Below are positions 8,176-17,079 of a DNA stretch of 42,135 nucleotides, one piece after another. Made by a program: the position numbers and the translations under genes. The DNA is from Alistipes sp. (GTDB lineage: Bacteria; Bacteroidota; Bacteroidia; Bacteroidales; Rikenellaceae): contig JAHHQN010000019.1 of assembly GCA_020026375.1 (NCBI GenBank), positions 1-42,135 on the forward strand. The letters are read 5' to 3'. The notes below the pieces were generated by a model. That model saw nothing but the letters and a program-made list of their open reading frames with translations. It was not told where the DNA came from and made no database searches. Positions within the stretch are counted from its first letter, which is position 1; each line of letters opens with the position of its first letter.

Positions 8176-8850
8176 TTCAGAGCAGATTTCTTGTGGCCGT
8201 GGCCGAATATGGGCGCGAAAATAGTGATAATTCCCCGACTTTGGTGGGGTGGGGCGGCGGAAAGTAACAATCTGTCGTCGGATTCTGCCAAAAACATGAC
8301 ATTTGTAAGCCTGCGCCTGTTGTCCGTCGGGGTGTGAGGGTGGTTTTCCGCACTTCGCGATGCAGTTCTTGCGTCCCGTGCCGCGAATCCGTGGTGTTGT
8401 TGCTGCGGTTTATGGTAATATATTCCTTCTGTTTTCGGACATTTTTATTATAAATCGGCAATCTCGGACTTGTTTTACAGGCAATTTTTAATATCAGCCG
8501 AATAAATGGCGTTAATTAATAATTATTAATAAATAAGCGTCACACTGTTAAACATATTATAAATAAATTAATGAATAGGCGGTCGTGTATATATAATATA
8601 GGTATATTTTTGTCGCGATTATTTGTCTTGCAATCACTGAATTTGGTGAATTTGGCCTTCCGGGAGCATGTGAGGGGAATATGGTGAAAGTGTAAACTAT
8701 TGATAATCAGCGAGAAAATATTTTAAAAAGTGACGAAATATTAAAATAATTACAGATTGTAATCTTAATTCAGATTTTTTAGTAAATATGTAATCGATAG
8801 ATATACCTTTGCTGATAATACAAAATACCGTGAGTTTTTTTTAATAATTC
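8176..8850. other. AT-rich intergenic region upstream of the SusC operon
   Basis: I see no credible gene here. From about 8430 on the base composition becomes strongly AT-rich. Additional TAnnTTTG-like elements occur at about 8604-8611 (TATTTTTG) and 8804-8811 (TACCTTTG), neither with a clear -33 partner. AGATT-GT-AATCT near 8755 is a short inverted repeat, and TGTGAGGGGA (8669-8678) recurs at 22996-23005 upstream of the mannosidase operon. A regulatory RNA or a distal promoter is possible but not demonstrated. Confidence 0.4.
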
Positions 8851-8883
8851 TCTTGCATAAATGTTTGGTTTTGCTTACTTTTG
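8851..8883 (+). promoter_or_regulatory. Primary-sigma promoter of the susC-susD operon
   Basis: TACTTTTG at 8876-8883 fits TAnnTTTG exactly and TCTTG at 8851-8855 is a -33 element 20 bp upstream. A start near 8890 would give a leader of about 34 nt before the ATG at 8924. Confidence 0.65.
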
Positions 8884-8923
8884 CTATTGGACTTTATAAT
8901 CAAACCCAATTTATTTAACGCTT

Positions 8924-11900
8924 ATGGTAAGGAAAATTGTACTATTGCTGATTGCTGTATTTGGGTGGGGCATGCTTTTTGCCCAGAAGCAGCAGGTCTC
9001 CGGTATTGTTACAGGTTCCAATGGTGAACCTATCGTCGGAGCTACCATTTTAGTGGAAGGCACAAGCGTCGGAACAACGACAAATGCCGAGGGTGACTTC
9101 GTTATCCGCGCAGGCAAGAAAGATGCGCTTGTGATTTCATATATCGGCTATCACACGGTTCGTGTGGAGATTGCCGGTCAGACCTATCTCAAGGTTTCTC
9201 TCAAGGAAGATACACAGACCATCGAAGATGTCGTGGTCGTAGCATTCGGTACCGCCAAGAAGGAAGCCTTCACCGGTTCGGCTGTCGTGGTCAAATCGGA
9301 GGATATTGCCAAGGTGCAGAATACCAGCGTTACCCGCGCTCTGGAAGGTAAGGTTGCCGGTGTGCAGATGACTACCGCTTCGGGTGATCTGGGTTCCAAG
9401 CCTCAGCTGGTTATCCGTGGTTTCAGCTCTATTTCTGCGGGTACCGATCCTCTGATTGTTGTCGACGGTGTACCTTATCCCGGTGACTTGAACAACATCA
9501 ATACTCAGGATATCGAGTCGATGACCGTGTTGAAGGATGCCGCTTCCAATGCACTTTACGGTGCTCGTGGTGCCAACGGTGTCATCATGATTACTACCAA
9601 GAAAGCCAAGTCGCGTGACGCTGTGGTGAATGTTGACGCCAAGTGGGGTGTTAACTCTCGCGCTATGCGTACCTACGAGACGCTCTCAAGCCCTGCACAG
9701 TATTACGAGTCGTACTACGGCGCACTCTACAACTACTATGTAGACAAAGAGAAGCTCTCTCCCGACCAGGCTTACATCAAGGCTAATAACATGGTAGTCG
9801 GTCCCGCAATGTCGGGTGGTCTGGCTTACCAGGTATATACCGTTCCCCAGGGTGAGATGTTCATCGGTCAGAACGGTAAGGTGAACCCCAACGCTACGCT
9901 GGGTCGTCTGGTCAACTACGGCGGTCAGGACTACTGGTTGCGTCCCGACGACTGGTTGGACGAGACCTATAAGAGCTCGCTCCGTCAGGAGTACAACATC
10001 AGCGTTTCGGGTCGTTCCGATCGTTCTTCGTTCTCGGCTTCTTTCGGTTACCTGAACAATCAGGGTATCATCGAGGGTTCCGACATGGAGCGTTACACCG
10101 GTCGTCTGCGTGCCGACTTCCAGGCCAAGAAATGGTTGAAGGTAGGTGCCAACTTCGGTTACGCCAACTTCAAGTGGAACAACGGTAACGGTGACGAGGG
10201 TAACGGTTCTTCAACCGGTAACATCTTCGCCTTCTCGACCTACATGGCTCCTATCTATCCCGTTTACATCCGTGACGGTAAGGGTAACATCATGGTCGAC
10301 AAGTACGGTATGAAGATGTATGACTACGGTGACAAGGGCAACGCAGGTCTGTCGCGTCCTATCCAGCCTTCGGCCAACGCATTGCAGACTTCGTGGTTGG
10401 ATAAGTCGCTCAGCGAGGGTAACGCCATCAACGGTACTGCTTTTGCAGACTTCCAGCTCTACAAGGATTTGAAATTAACTGTCAATGTCGGTTTCGGTCT
10501 CGATGAGACTCGCTCGATCCAGAGACGTAACGCCATGTATGGTCAGTTTGCTATCGATGGCGGTCTTTTGAGCGTTCACCACAACCGTTCGACTTATTTG
10601 AACCTCCAGCAGTTGATTAACTACACCAAGAACTTCGGTGAGCATCATCACTTCGAGGCGATGTTGGGTCACGAGTACTACAAGTCGCAGGGCTACACCC
10701 TGGGCGGTTCGAAGGCTATGCTCTGGACTCCCAATGCCGATGAGTTGGACGCAGCCGTTGTCGATAAGCAGCAGGTAGGTTCTAACCGTTCGAAGTACAA
10801 CAACGAGGGTTACTTCGGTCGTGTACAGTATGACTATGACAACCGTATCTTCCTGAGCGGTTCGTATCGTCGTGATGCTTCTTCGCGCTTCCATCCCGAT
10901 CACCGTTGGGGTAACTTCTGGTCTGTCGGTGGTGCGTGGGTTATCAACCACGAAAATTGGTTCAACGCCAAGTGGGTGGACCTCTTGAAGCTCAAATTCT
11001 CTATCGGTTCGCAGGGTAACGATAACATCGGCGATTACCTCTATACCGATACCTATTCGATTCAGAACAACGACGGTGAGTTGGCACTCGTTGCCGGTCA
11101 CCACGGTAATCCCAACATCACTTGGGAGACCAACACCAATATGAATGCCGGTTTCGAGTTCGGACTCTTCGGCAACCGTCTGACCGGTAGCATGGAGTAC
11201 TTCTACCGCAAGACTACGGATATGTTGTTCTTCTTCCCCGTACCTCTCTCGTTGGGTTACAGCGGTTACTTCGACAATGTCGGTGATATGCGTAACTCAG
11301 GTTTCGAGATGGAGTTGCACGCCGGTCTTATCCGCACCAAGAACTTCAGCTGGGATTTCGACTTCAACCTGACCCACTTCAAGAATAAGGTGACCATGTT
11401 GCCCGATGCCAAGAAGACCATGACTGTTCAGGGTTATTCGGGTTTTGCTACCGGTTCGTCGTTCCTGGGTGAGAATCTGCCGCTCAATACCTTCTATATG
11501 CCTCAGTACGCTGGTATCAACCACGAAAATGGTCTTCCCATGTGGTACCGCAACAAATTGGACAAGGACGGTAATGTAGTTGGTCGTGAGACTACTGAAG
11601 AGTATCAGGAGGCTACCGATTACCTCTGTGGCAACCCCACACCTTCGGTATATGGTGGTTTCGGCACTTCGTTCTCGTTCTACGGTGTTGATATTTCGGC
11701 CAGCTTCACTTACCAGATTGGTGGTCTGACCTATGATTCGGGTTATGCTTCGTTCGTAGGTGCTCCCACATCGGGCGGTTCGAATGTTCACAAGGACGTG
11801 CTCAACGCATGGACTCCCGAGAATCCCAATTCGAACATTCCTCGTTACCAGTTCAACGATAAGAACATCAACGCGATGTCTGACCGTTTCCTGGTTGACG

Positions 11901-12127
11901 CAAGTTACCTCAGCTTCCAGAACCTTCAGGTAGGTTACACCCTTCCCGTGAACTTCACTCGCAAGTTCAAGGTGGAGCGTATGCGCATCTACTTGGCATG
12001 TGACAACGTATTCTACTGGTCATATCGTCGTGGTTTGGATCCTCGTCAGTCGCTGTCGGGTACTACCAACTCTTCGATGTATTCGCCTATCCGTACCATC
12101 TCCGGTGGTGTGAACGTAACTTTCTAA
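8924..12127 (+). CDS. SusC/RagA-family TonB-dependent outer-membrane transporter, 1067 aa
   Basis: An outer-membrane beta-barrel that imports oligosaccharides with energy from TonB. The signal peptide ends LFA|Q near residue 20. A carboxypeptidase-regulatory-like domain follows at about 24-100 (VSGIVTGSNGEPIVGATILV). The SusC-type segment VVVVAFGTAKKEAFTGS leads into the plug (about 110-225, with LIVVDGVPYPGDLNNIN and ALYGARGANGVIMITTK). The rest is barrel, ending in Phe as expected for BAM substrates. There is no N-terminal STN signalling domain, so regulation by an ECF sigma/anti-sigma pair is unlikely. It pairs with the SusD homolog 24 bp downstream. Heavy use of GGT and CGT codons suggests high expression. 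Substrate is inferred from context to be N-glycan-derived, but this operon is 7 kb from the mannosidase operon, so that link is tentative. Confidence 0.95.
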   Translation: MVRKIVLLLIAVFGWGMLFAQKQQVSGIVTGSNGEPIVGATILVEGTSVGTTTNAEGDFVIRAGKKDALVISYIGYHTVRVEIAGQTYLKVSLKEDTQTIEDVVVVAFGTAKKEAFTGSAVVVKSEDIAKVQNTSVTRALEGKVAGVQMTTASGDLGSKPQLVIRGFSSISAGTDPLIVVDGVPYPGDLNNINTQDIESMTVLKDAASNALYGARGANGVIMITTKKAKSRDAVVNVDAKWGVNSRAMRTYETLSSPAQYYESYYGALYNYYVDKEKLSPDQAYIKANNMVVGPAMSGGLAYQVYTVPQGEMFIGQNGKVNPNATLGRLVNYGGQDYWLRPDDWLDETYKSSLRQEYNISVSGRSDRSSFSASFGYLNNQGIIEGSDMERYTGRLRADFQAKKWLKVGANFGYANFKWNNGNGDEGNGSSTGNIFAFSTYMAPIYPVYIRDGKGNIMVDKYGMKMYDYGDKGNAGLSRPIQPSANALQTSWLDKSLSEGNAINGTAFADFQLYKDLKLTVNVGFGLDETRSIQRRNAMYGQFAIDGGLLSVHHNRSTYLNLQQLINYTKNFGEHHHFEAMLGHEYYKSQGYTLGGSKAMLWTPNADELDAAVVDKQQVGSNRSKYNNEGYFGRVQYDYDNRIFLSGSYRRDASSRFHPDHRWGNFWSVGGAWVINHENWFNAKWVDLLKLKFSIGSQGNDNIGDYLYTDTYSIQNNDGELALVAGHHGNPNITWETNTNMNAGFEFGLFGNRLTGSMEYFYRKTTDMLFFFPVPLSLGYSGYFDNVGDMRNSGFEMELHAGLIRTKNFSWDFDFNLTHFKNKVTMLPDAKKTMTVQGYSGFATGSSFLGENLPLNTFYMPQYAGINHENGLPMWYRNKLDKDGNVVGRETTEEYQEATDYLCGNPTPSVYGGFGTSFSFYGVDISASFTYQIGGLTYDSGYASFVGAPTSGGSNVHKDVLNAWTPENPNSNIPRYQFNDKNINAMSDRFLVDASYLSFQNLQVGYTLPVNFTRKFKVERMRIYLACDNVFYWSYRRGLDPRQSLSGTTNSSMYSPIRTISGGVNVTF

Positions 12128-12151
12128 CCGTCTGATAAAAACGAAACAATT

Positions 12152-13804
12152 ATGAAAAGCATATTGAAAATATCAGCTGCTCTCTTGCTTGCAGCACCTG
12201 TCTTCACAGGCTGTATCAAAGAGACATTCCCCAAAGGTGGCACGCCAACGGCGGGGCAGGTAGCATCGAATGAGGCTGCTACTAAGGCTTTGATTGCCGC
12301 TCTTCCTGCATCGATGGTTACAGCAGGTACTGTCAGACCTGCCGACCAGACCGACTTTGGTATTGCATCTATCGGTTTGAGAACCGACTTCATGTGCGGT
12401 GATATTGCTGTCATGGGTGACAACGCAACGTATTGCCACTTCAGTGGTTATGCACGTAACCAGTTCCAGGATTCGCGTTATGTGATGCCCGCTTACTTCT
12501 GGCAGGCTTACTACCAGTGGATTGAGGGAGCCAACAAGGTTATCCGTCTGATTTCGCCCGAAGCTGAGGGTGACATGAAGGCTGCTTTGGGTCACGCTTA
12601 CGCATTCCGTGCAAAGTATTACCTCGATTTGGCGCGTTTGTTCGAGCCTAAGGCTCCCCACGCTGAGGACATCGACGGTACCTATGACATCTCGAATGTC
12701 AAGGGTCTGACCGTGCCTATCGTCAAAGAGAGTACCACAGAGGCTGAAGCCAAGAACAATCCCCGTGCATCGCACAAAGATATGTACGATTTCATCCTCT
12801 CCGATTTGAAGATGGCCGAGACGCTGTTGGCCGAGTACGCGCCCAAGCGCGGTATGATGCCTTCACTGGGTGTCGTTTACGGACTCTGTGCTCGTGCTTA
12901 CCTCGAAGTAGGTGCCGGTGGTGATGCCGCAGGTTACACCAAGGCTGCCGAGTATGCCCGCAAGGCTATCGAAGTCAGTGGCTGTACTCCCATGACACAG
13001 CAGCAGTGGGAGGATCCCGCAACAGCATTCAACAATGCCGATGCCAACAATTCGTGGATTTGGTCTCTGCCCGTGACTGCATCGCAGCTGGGTAACCTCC
13101 ACAATATGTTTGCACACTTCTGCTCGGAGGCTGTTTGGGGTTATGCCGACTATCACTACGCCATGATTGGTATCGACCGTGCGTTGTACGAGAGCATCAA
13201 TGAAAATGACTTCCGTAAGCACGCGTTCCTCGATCCCAAGAAGTGGGACTACTACAACTACAAGATTAACGGCGATGCTCAGGACTACATGGCCAACACC
13301 AAGCCCTACGCTTCGTTGAAGTTCCGTCCCTGCAACGGTGAGACACAGGAGTGGACCATCGGTGCGCTCAACGACTATCCTTTGATGCGTGTAGAGGAGA
13401 TGTACTTCATCGAGATGGAGGCTGTTGCCCAGACTGATTTGGCAAAAGCCAAGTCTCTGCTTGAGACTTACATGAACAGCTACCGTATGATTAACGGTGC
13501 AACTTACAGTTGTAAGGCTGCTAATCTGGAGGACTTCCACAAGGAGATGATGCTCCAGAAGAGAATCGAGTTCTTCGGTGAGGGTATCGTGATGTACGAC
13601 CTCAAGCGTCTTGACATTGGTTTCGTTCGCGGTTACAAGGGAACAAACCAGCCTACCATCTTCGCGCTGAACTGCCCCAACGGCCGTTCACCCCAGTGGA
13701 ACATTGTCATCACTCGCGCCGAGTTCCAGAACAACACCGCAATTACCGATCAGTTGAACAATCCCGATCCTTCCGGTAAGTTGCGTCAGTGGGACGGAAG
13801 ATAA
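12152..13804 (+). CDS. SusD/RagB-family surface nutrient-binding lipoprotein, 550 aa
   Basis: The lid protein that captures glycans at the cell surface and closes over its SusC barrel. The signal peptide ends PVFTGC with lipidated Cys21. The SusD helical core is visible in QAYYQWIEGANKVIRLI and GHAYAFRAKYYLDLARLF (around residues 120-165), which form the first TPR-like helices, and the C-terminal half contains the usual MRVEEMYFIEMEAVAQTDL and MLQKRIEFFGEGIVMYDLKRL segments. Length is normal. It starts 24 bp after susC and is followed by a GC-rich hairpin. Family is certain; ligand is unknown, with a glycan of the mannose-rich type inferred from the locus. Confidence 0.94.
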   Translation: MKSILKISAALLLAAPVFTGCIKETFPKGGTPTAGQVASNEAATKALIAALPASMVTAGTVRPADQTDFGIASIGLRTDFMCGDIAVMGDNATYCHFSGYARNQFQDSRYVMPAYFWQAYYQWIEGANKVIRLISPEAEGDMKAALGHAYAFRAKYYLDLARLFEPKAPHAEDIDGTYDISNVKGLTVPIVKESTTEAEAKNNPRASHKDMYDFILSDLKMAETLLAEYAPKRGMMPSLGVVYGLCARAYLEVGAGGDAAGYTKAAEYARKAIEVSGCTPMTQQQWEDPATAFNNADANNSWIWSLPVTASQLGNLHNMFAHFCSEAVWGYADYHYAMIGIDRALYESINENDFRKHAFLDPKKWDYYNYKINGDAQDYMANTKPYASLKFRPCNGETQEWTIGALNDYPLMRVEEMYFIEMEAVAQTDLAKAKSLLETYMNSYRMINGATYSCKAANLEDFHKEMMLQKRIEFFGEGIVMYDLKRLDIGFVRGYKGTNQPTIFALNCPNGRSPQWNIVITRAEFQNNTAITDQLNNPDPSGKLRQWDGR

Positions 13805-13829
13805 TCCGCGAGAATAAACTTCAAATGGT

Positions 13830-13858
13830 GCAAGGCCGGCTCGACGGCCGGCTCTTGC
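13830..13858 (+). promoter_or_regulatory. Strong intercistronic hairpin after susD
   Basis: GCAAG and CTTGC flank GCCGGC/GCCGGC around a 6-nt loop, giving a stem of about 11 bp with one bulged T and no T-tract after it. It sits 26 bp past the susD stop. Such a structure could stabilise the upstream susCD mRNA or reduce read-through into the third gene; this is inference. Confidence 0.6.
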
Positions 13859-13895
13859 TCCATTACCAGTCAGAAACAATAAAAATTGATGAGCT

Positions 13896-15920
13896 ATGAA
13901 AATTGTCAGTAGATTATTATATATGATGGCATTTGTCGGTGTGCTGGGATTTGCCTCTTGCGAGGACGATGTAGACTACAACCCCGCAGCACCGGTAAAT
14001 GATTCGAAGACGCAGGTATTCTTCGATGCCAATTCACCTGTCGAGTTGGAATCGCCTTACAAGGATGACCATTTCGTCATCAAGGTGTTGCGTCATGGTG
14101 CTGGCGAGGCTTTCGATGCTTCTATCAGCTGCAAGATTGCGAACCCCGATTTGGCTGACTACCTCAAGATTCCTACCGTGGTGTCTTTTGCAAAGGACGC
14201 TACCGAGGCCGATCTGAAGATTGGTGTCAGCGTTGCCGAGGGTAACGAGTATCCTGCAGGTGTTCCCGTTGAAATCCAGCTGGAGCTTACCGATGCCGAT
14301 TATACTTATGAGTATGGTTCTACCAAATACACCTTCACTTACAGACGTGAGGCTCCCTTCAAGCCTATGGGTAAGGGCGTTTATACCGATGATATCTTCG
14401 CTTCGGCATTCGGTCAGCCTATCGAGACTTACGAAGTACAGGTGGATCAGTCGATTCTCAACGAGAATATCTATCGTCTGTCGAATGTTTACAGTGCCAA
14501 CGGTCCGTTCTGGTCTACCCAGTTTGCAGGTGCTCTCGCTGACGCAGGTGCTCCCAATGCAACCTCTGCTTCTATTGTTATCGATTGCACCAACCCCGCT
14601 GAAGTTCGTATCGAGCGTTCGGAGCTGGGTATGAGTCTCAATGGTCAGTTGTTCAGTGGCCCCGACAAGATGTGTCCCACTATCGTAGGTATGGTTCGCG
14701 ATTTGTTCAAGGATCAGGCGAATGCTCCTGTGGGCAAGATTGAGAACGGCGTGATTTCCTTCCCCGCACAGTCTGTCGGTTTGATTATCGATGGTATCGG
14801 TGGTATGGCTGTCAATGCCAGCGGTAAGATGAGAATCGTTCTGCCCGGTGCCGAGATTCCCACACCCGCTCCCGAGTGCAACGTATCTTACGCAGGTGTA
14901 TTCACCGATGCAAAGAACGTCACCAGCGCAGTATTGAACTTCGATTTCAATGATCAGATTTCTGCTTGCCGTGTGGCTGTTGTCAAGGCTGCCGATGTTG
15001 CCAATGAGGCTGCACAGCAGAAGCTCTTCGAGCAGATCAAGGCCGACGAGGAGGGCAAGATTTCGACCCAGGTGACCAAGTCGGGCCGTGTAGCCCTGAA
15101 GGTTCCCGGCACAGGTGAATATGTGGCTATGGTTGTGGCTTACGACACCGAGAGCAAGCCTGCCATGACACTGACTTGCAAGTTTGCCATCGACGCAGGC
15201 AACAAAGAGCCTGTTGCGATTGCAGATTTCTACGGCGACTACACTTTGAGTGGAAAGAGCGTTTTGGGTAAGGCCGACCAGCTGCCTGCTTCTCCCGTGA
15301 AAATCGAGGCTTATGACGAGTCGAAGAATCTGGTGAAGATTACAGGTCTTGTTCCTCCCATCTTCTACGAGCAGATAATCATGGCCGAGGCTGAAGGTTT
15401 CTTCGTAGCGCAGTTTGATCCCAATCAGGGTGGCATTGTCCTCGAGACCGATTTGATCTACAAGGAGGTTGATGGCAAGTTGCAGCTTGTGCAGTGGAAT
15501 GTGAATGCCGGTGATGCTGAAAAGCCTGTCGTGATGTTGAACGCAGGTCTTGCATTCGGTATCTTCGATAATGGTTCATTCGAATTCCAGTCGACCGTTT
15601 TGGGCTTCGATTCTGCAAAGAATCTTGTGCTGCAGGGTGATGCGCAGCAGTATTATCCTTCTTATTTCGAAGTGAAGGGGCAGTCTTTGAATCTCAAGTC
15701 GCTTGTTCTCGATGTTTCAGATTTGGTTTTGACTCCTGCCAAGGCTGAGAAGGCATCGGCACAGGCTTACAGCGCAGCGTCGCTTCTGGGTGGTGTGTTC
15801 GAGTTGGCAGCGGTTCAGGAGGTGAAGACCTCGACGAACTCGTTCGTTCGCTTCTCGTTGGGCGAGGCTCCCTCGCAGACAACGATTCTGCGTCCTGTAT
15901 TCGAGATGATTCAGTTGTAA
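13896..15920 (+). CDS. Probable surface glycan-binding lipoprotein (SGBP-like), 674 aa
   Basis: The gene directly after susD in such loci usually encodes a surface glycan-binding protein, and this one fits by position and form: lipoprotein signal MKIVSRLLYMMAFVGVLGFASC with Cys22 followed by EDDVDYNPA, then beta-rich sequence throughout. Residues of about 40-150 (FVIKVLRHGAGEAFDASISC, YEYGSTKYTFTYRRE) look like a Calx-beta/Ig-type module common in Bacteroidetes lipoproteins. The middle and C-terminal parts have no motif I recognise and no catalytic signature. It is separated from susD by 91 bp containing a hairpin and ends just before a strong terminator. Ligand binding is inferred from position only. 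Confidence 0.75.
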   Translation: MKIVSRLLYMMAFVGVLGFASCEDDVDYNPAAPVNDSKTQVFFDANSPVELESPYKDDHFVIKVLRHGAGEAFDASISCKIANPDLADYLKIPTVVSFAKDATEADLKIGVSVAEGNEYPAGVPVEIQLELTDADYTYEYGSTKYTFTYRREAPFKPMGKGVYTDDIFASAFGQPIETYEVQVDQSILNENIYRLSNVYSANGPFWSTQFAGALADAGAPNATSASIVIDCTNPAEVRIERSELGMSLNGQLFSGPDKMCPTIVGMVRDLFKDQANAPVGKIENGVISFPAQSVGLIIDGIGGMAVNASGKMRIVLPGAEIPTPAPECNVSYAGVFTDAKNVTSAVLNFDFNDQISACRVAVVKAADVANEAAQQKLFEQIKADEEGKISTQVTKSGRVALKVPGTGEYVAMVVAYDTESKPAMTLTCKFAIDAGNKEPVAIADFYGDYTLSGKSVLGKADQLPASPVKIEAYDESKNLVKITGLVPPIFYEQIIMAEAEGFFVAQFDPNQGGIVLETDLIYKEVDGKLQLVQWNVNAGDAEKPVVMLNAGLAFGIFDNGSFEFQSTVLGFDSAKNLVLQGDAQQYYPSYFEVKGQSLNLKSLVLDVSDLVLTPAKAEKASAQAYSAASLLGGVFELAAVQEVKTSTNSFVRFSLGEAPSQTTILRPVFEMIQL

Positions 15921-15968
15921 ATATCGGCGGAAGGCTGTCTCCCGTAGGCGGTCCGACACCAAAATGAT

Positions 15969-16003
15969 AATCCGACGACCCTTGTGGTCGTCGGATTTTT
16001 TTT
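15969..16003 (+). terminator. Rho-independent terminator of the susC-susD operon
   Basis: A 12-bp perfect stem (AATCCGACGACC / GGTCGTCGGATT) with a 5-nt loop is followed by an uninterrupted T run to 16003. Confidence 0.95.
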
Positions 16004-16039
16004 GCGTGTGTGTATCGGTTTTGTCGGCCGCAGGAACAC

Positions 16040-16074
16040 AAAAAAAAGCCCACGTCCGCAAGGGGAACGTGGGC
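16040..16074 (-). terminator. Rho-independent terminator of the minus-strand fimbrillin-like gene
   Basis: Read on the minus strand, GCCCACGT pairs with ACGTGGGC and is followed by eight T (16047-16040). It lies about 40 bp beyond the stop at 16116. Confidence 0.88.
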
Positions 16075-16115
16075 AGAGGGTCTTGCCGTCATTGTGCGAC
16101 GGTGTCCGCGAGGCG

Positions 16116-16994
16116 TTAGAGAATGATGGTGTCGTTGATGTCGCCCTGATTCTCCCAGCCGGTGATTTCCTGTCCGGTGACAGTGAATGTGCCCTCGCTG
16201 ACTTTCACGGTCAGCGACAACACATGGCCGCTCTTGAGCGAGGTGACTTTCTGACCGTTGACCTCGCACTCCGCGAGTCGGTAGGTCACCGTTCTGCCAC
16301 CCAGTGCAATGGCTACCTCAATGTCGCCGACCTCCTGTGCCGGGAGCAGGAAGGCTGCCTTCATGCCCTCGGCCGAGAGCGAGCATTTTTCGCCCGAAGC
16401 CGACAATACGCGGCCTTCCAGCAGCTGGAGGTCGGCCGTCGACAGTACGTTGCTGCATGTGATGTGCGCCTTTGCGAGCTGCTCTGCGCTCATCGAACCC
16501 TCGGCCTGAAGGTTGACCTTCAACTGGTGGAGAACATGGCCGAATGAGAGCGCTATGGGCTTCTCCGTGCCGTAGGGTGCGGTGACGGGCTGCGCCAGCA
16601 GCAGGTCGGTCTGCGGATTCTGACGGATATCCCAGCCGTGATGCTTGGGGGTGGCACTCTCGATGGTGGGGTAGCAGGCCGAAAGGGTCACCTCGCCGTC
16701 GTTGATGCCCAGGTTGAGGTCGCTCCAGCGGTATTCCGTGCCGTGGGTGTAGGTGAAGCTGTGAGGGGCTTCGGCCTGCGCGGTGCGGAAGAAGAGGGTG
16801 TTTTTGTCGCCTGCGGTGAAGTGTCCTGCGCCGTTGTCATCGAGCTGGGGGGTGCGCACTACGGGACTGATGATGTCCGCAATGCGGAATGTGTCGTTGT
16901 GAGAGGGGGCGGGGGTGGTGTCGTCGCTGTTGCTGCATGCAGCGCATGCGGCCAGCAGGGGCAGACACACTGCCCATAATTGGGTGTATTTCAT
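16116..16994 (-). CDS. Fimbrillin-family lipoprotein, 292 aa
   Basis: I start at the ATG at 16994 (MKYTQLWAVCLPLLAAC) because it opens directly with a lipoprotein signal; an upstream ATG at 17027 would put polar residues in front and overlap the promoter. The lipidated Cys is probably residue 17. The body follows the fimbrillin/Mfa pattern: an early V-R-T segment, TYTHGTEYRWSD, CYPTIESATP, then LSFGHVLHQLKVNLQAEG and a C-terminal GHVLSLTVKV strand, ending in ITGWENQGDIN. It is transcribed alone, with its own promoter element and terminator, between two carbohydrate operons. A shaft or accessory subunit of a surface fimbria is the likely role, but no chaperone or polymerisation partner is adjacent. 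Confidence 0.82.
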   Translation of the reverse strand: MKYTQLWAVCLPLLAACAACSNSDDTTPAPSHNDTFRIADIISPVVRTPQLDDNGAGHFTAGDKNTLFFRTAQAEAPHSFTYTHGTEYRWSDLNLGINDGEVTLSACYPTIESATPKHHGWDIRQNPQTDLLLAQPVTAPYGTEKPIALSFGHVLHQLKVNLQAEGSMSAEQLAKAHITCSNVLSTADLQLLEGRVLSASGEKCSLSAEGMKAAFLLPAQEVGDIEVAIALGGRTVTYRLAECEVNGQKVTSLKSGHVLSLTVKVSEGTFTVTGQEITGWENQGDINDTIIL

Positions 16995-17016
16995 AGTTTG
17001 TCGTATAAATTCGGCG

Positions 17017-17024
17017 CAAAAATA
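17017..17024 (-). promoter_or_regulatory. -7 element for the lone fimbrillin-like gene
   Basis: TATTTTTG on the minus strand matches TAnnTTTG, 22 bases before the ATG at 16994. No clear -33 TTTG was found. Confidence 0.4.
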
Positions 17025-17079
17025 CATAATTTAATCCATATTTCTGCGTCCGACCCCTCTTTGCGTCCCTCTTTCGCGG

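Noticed and set aside
6697..8337. A 546-codon plus-strand open frame opposite the efflux transporter
   Set aside because: Begins inside the hsp20 terminator region, is polar and low in complexity, and lies antisense to a clear 14-helix transporter.
8176..8850. A possible small gene or RNA gene in the long AT-rich gap
   Set aside because: No open frame with a plausible start and composition, and no terminator-like hairpin with a T-run was seen; only isolated promoter-like octamers.
8924..12127. SusC as a FecI/FecR-regulated receptor
   Set aside because: The N-terminus goes straight from signal peptide to the carboxypeptidase-like domain; there is no STN signalling domain and no sigma/anti-sigma pair nearby.
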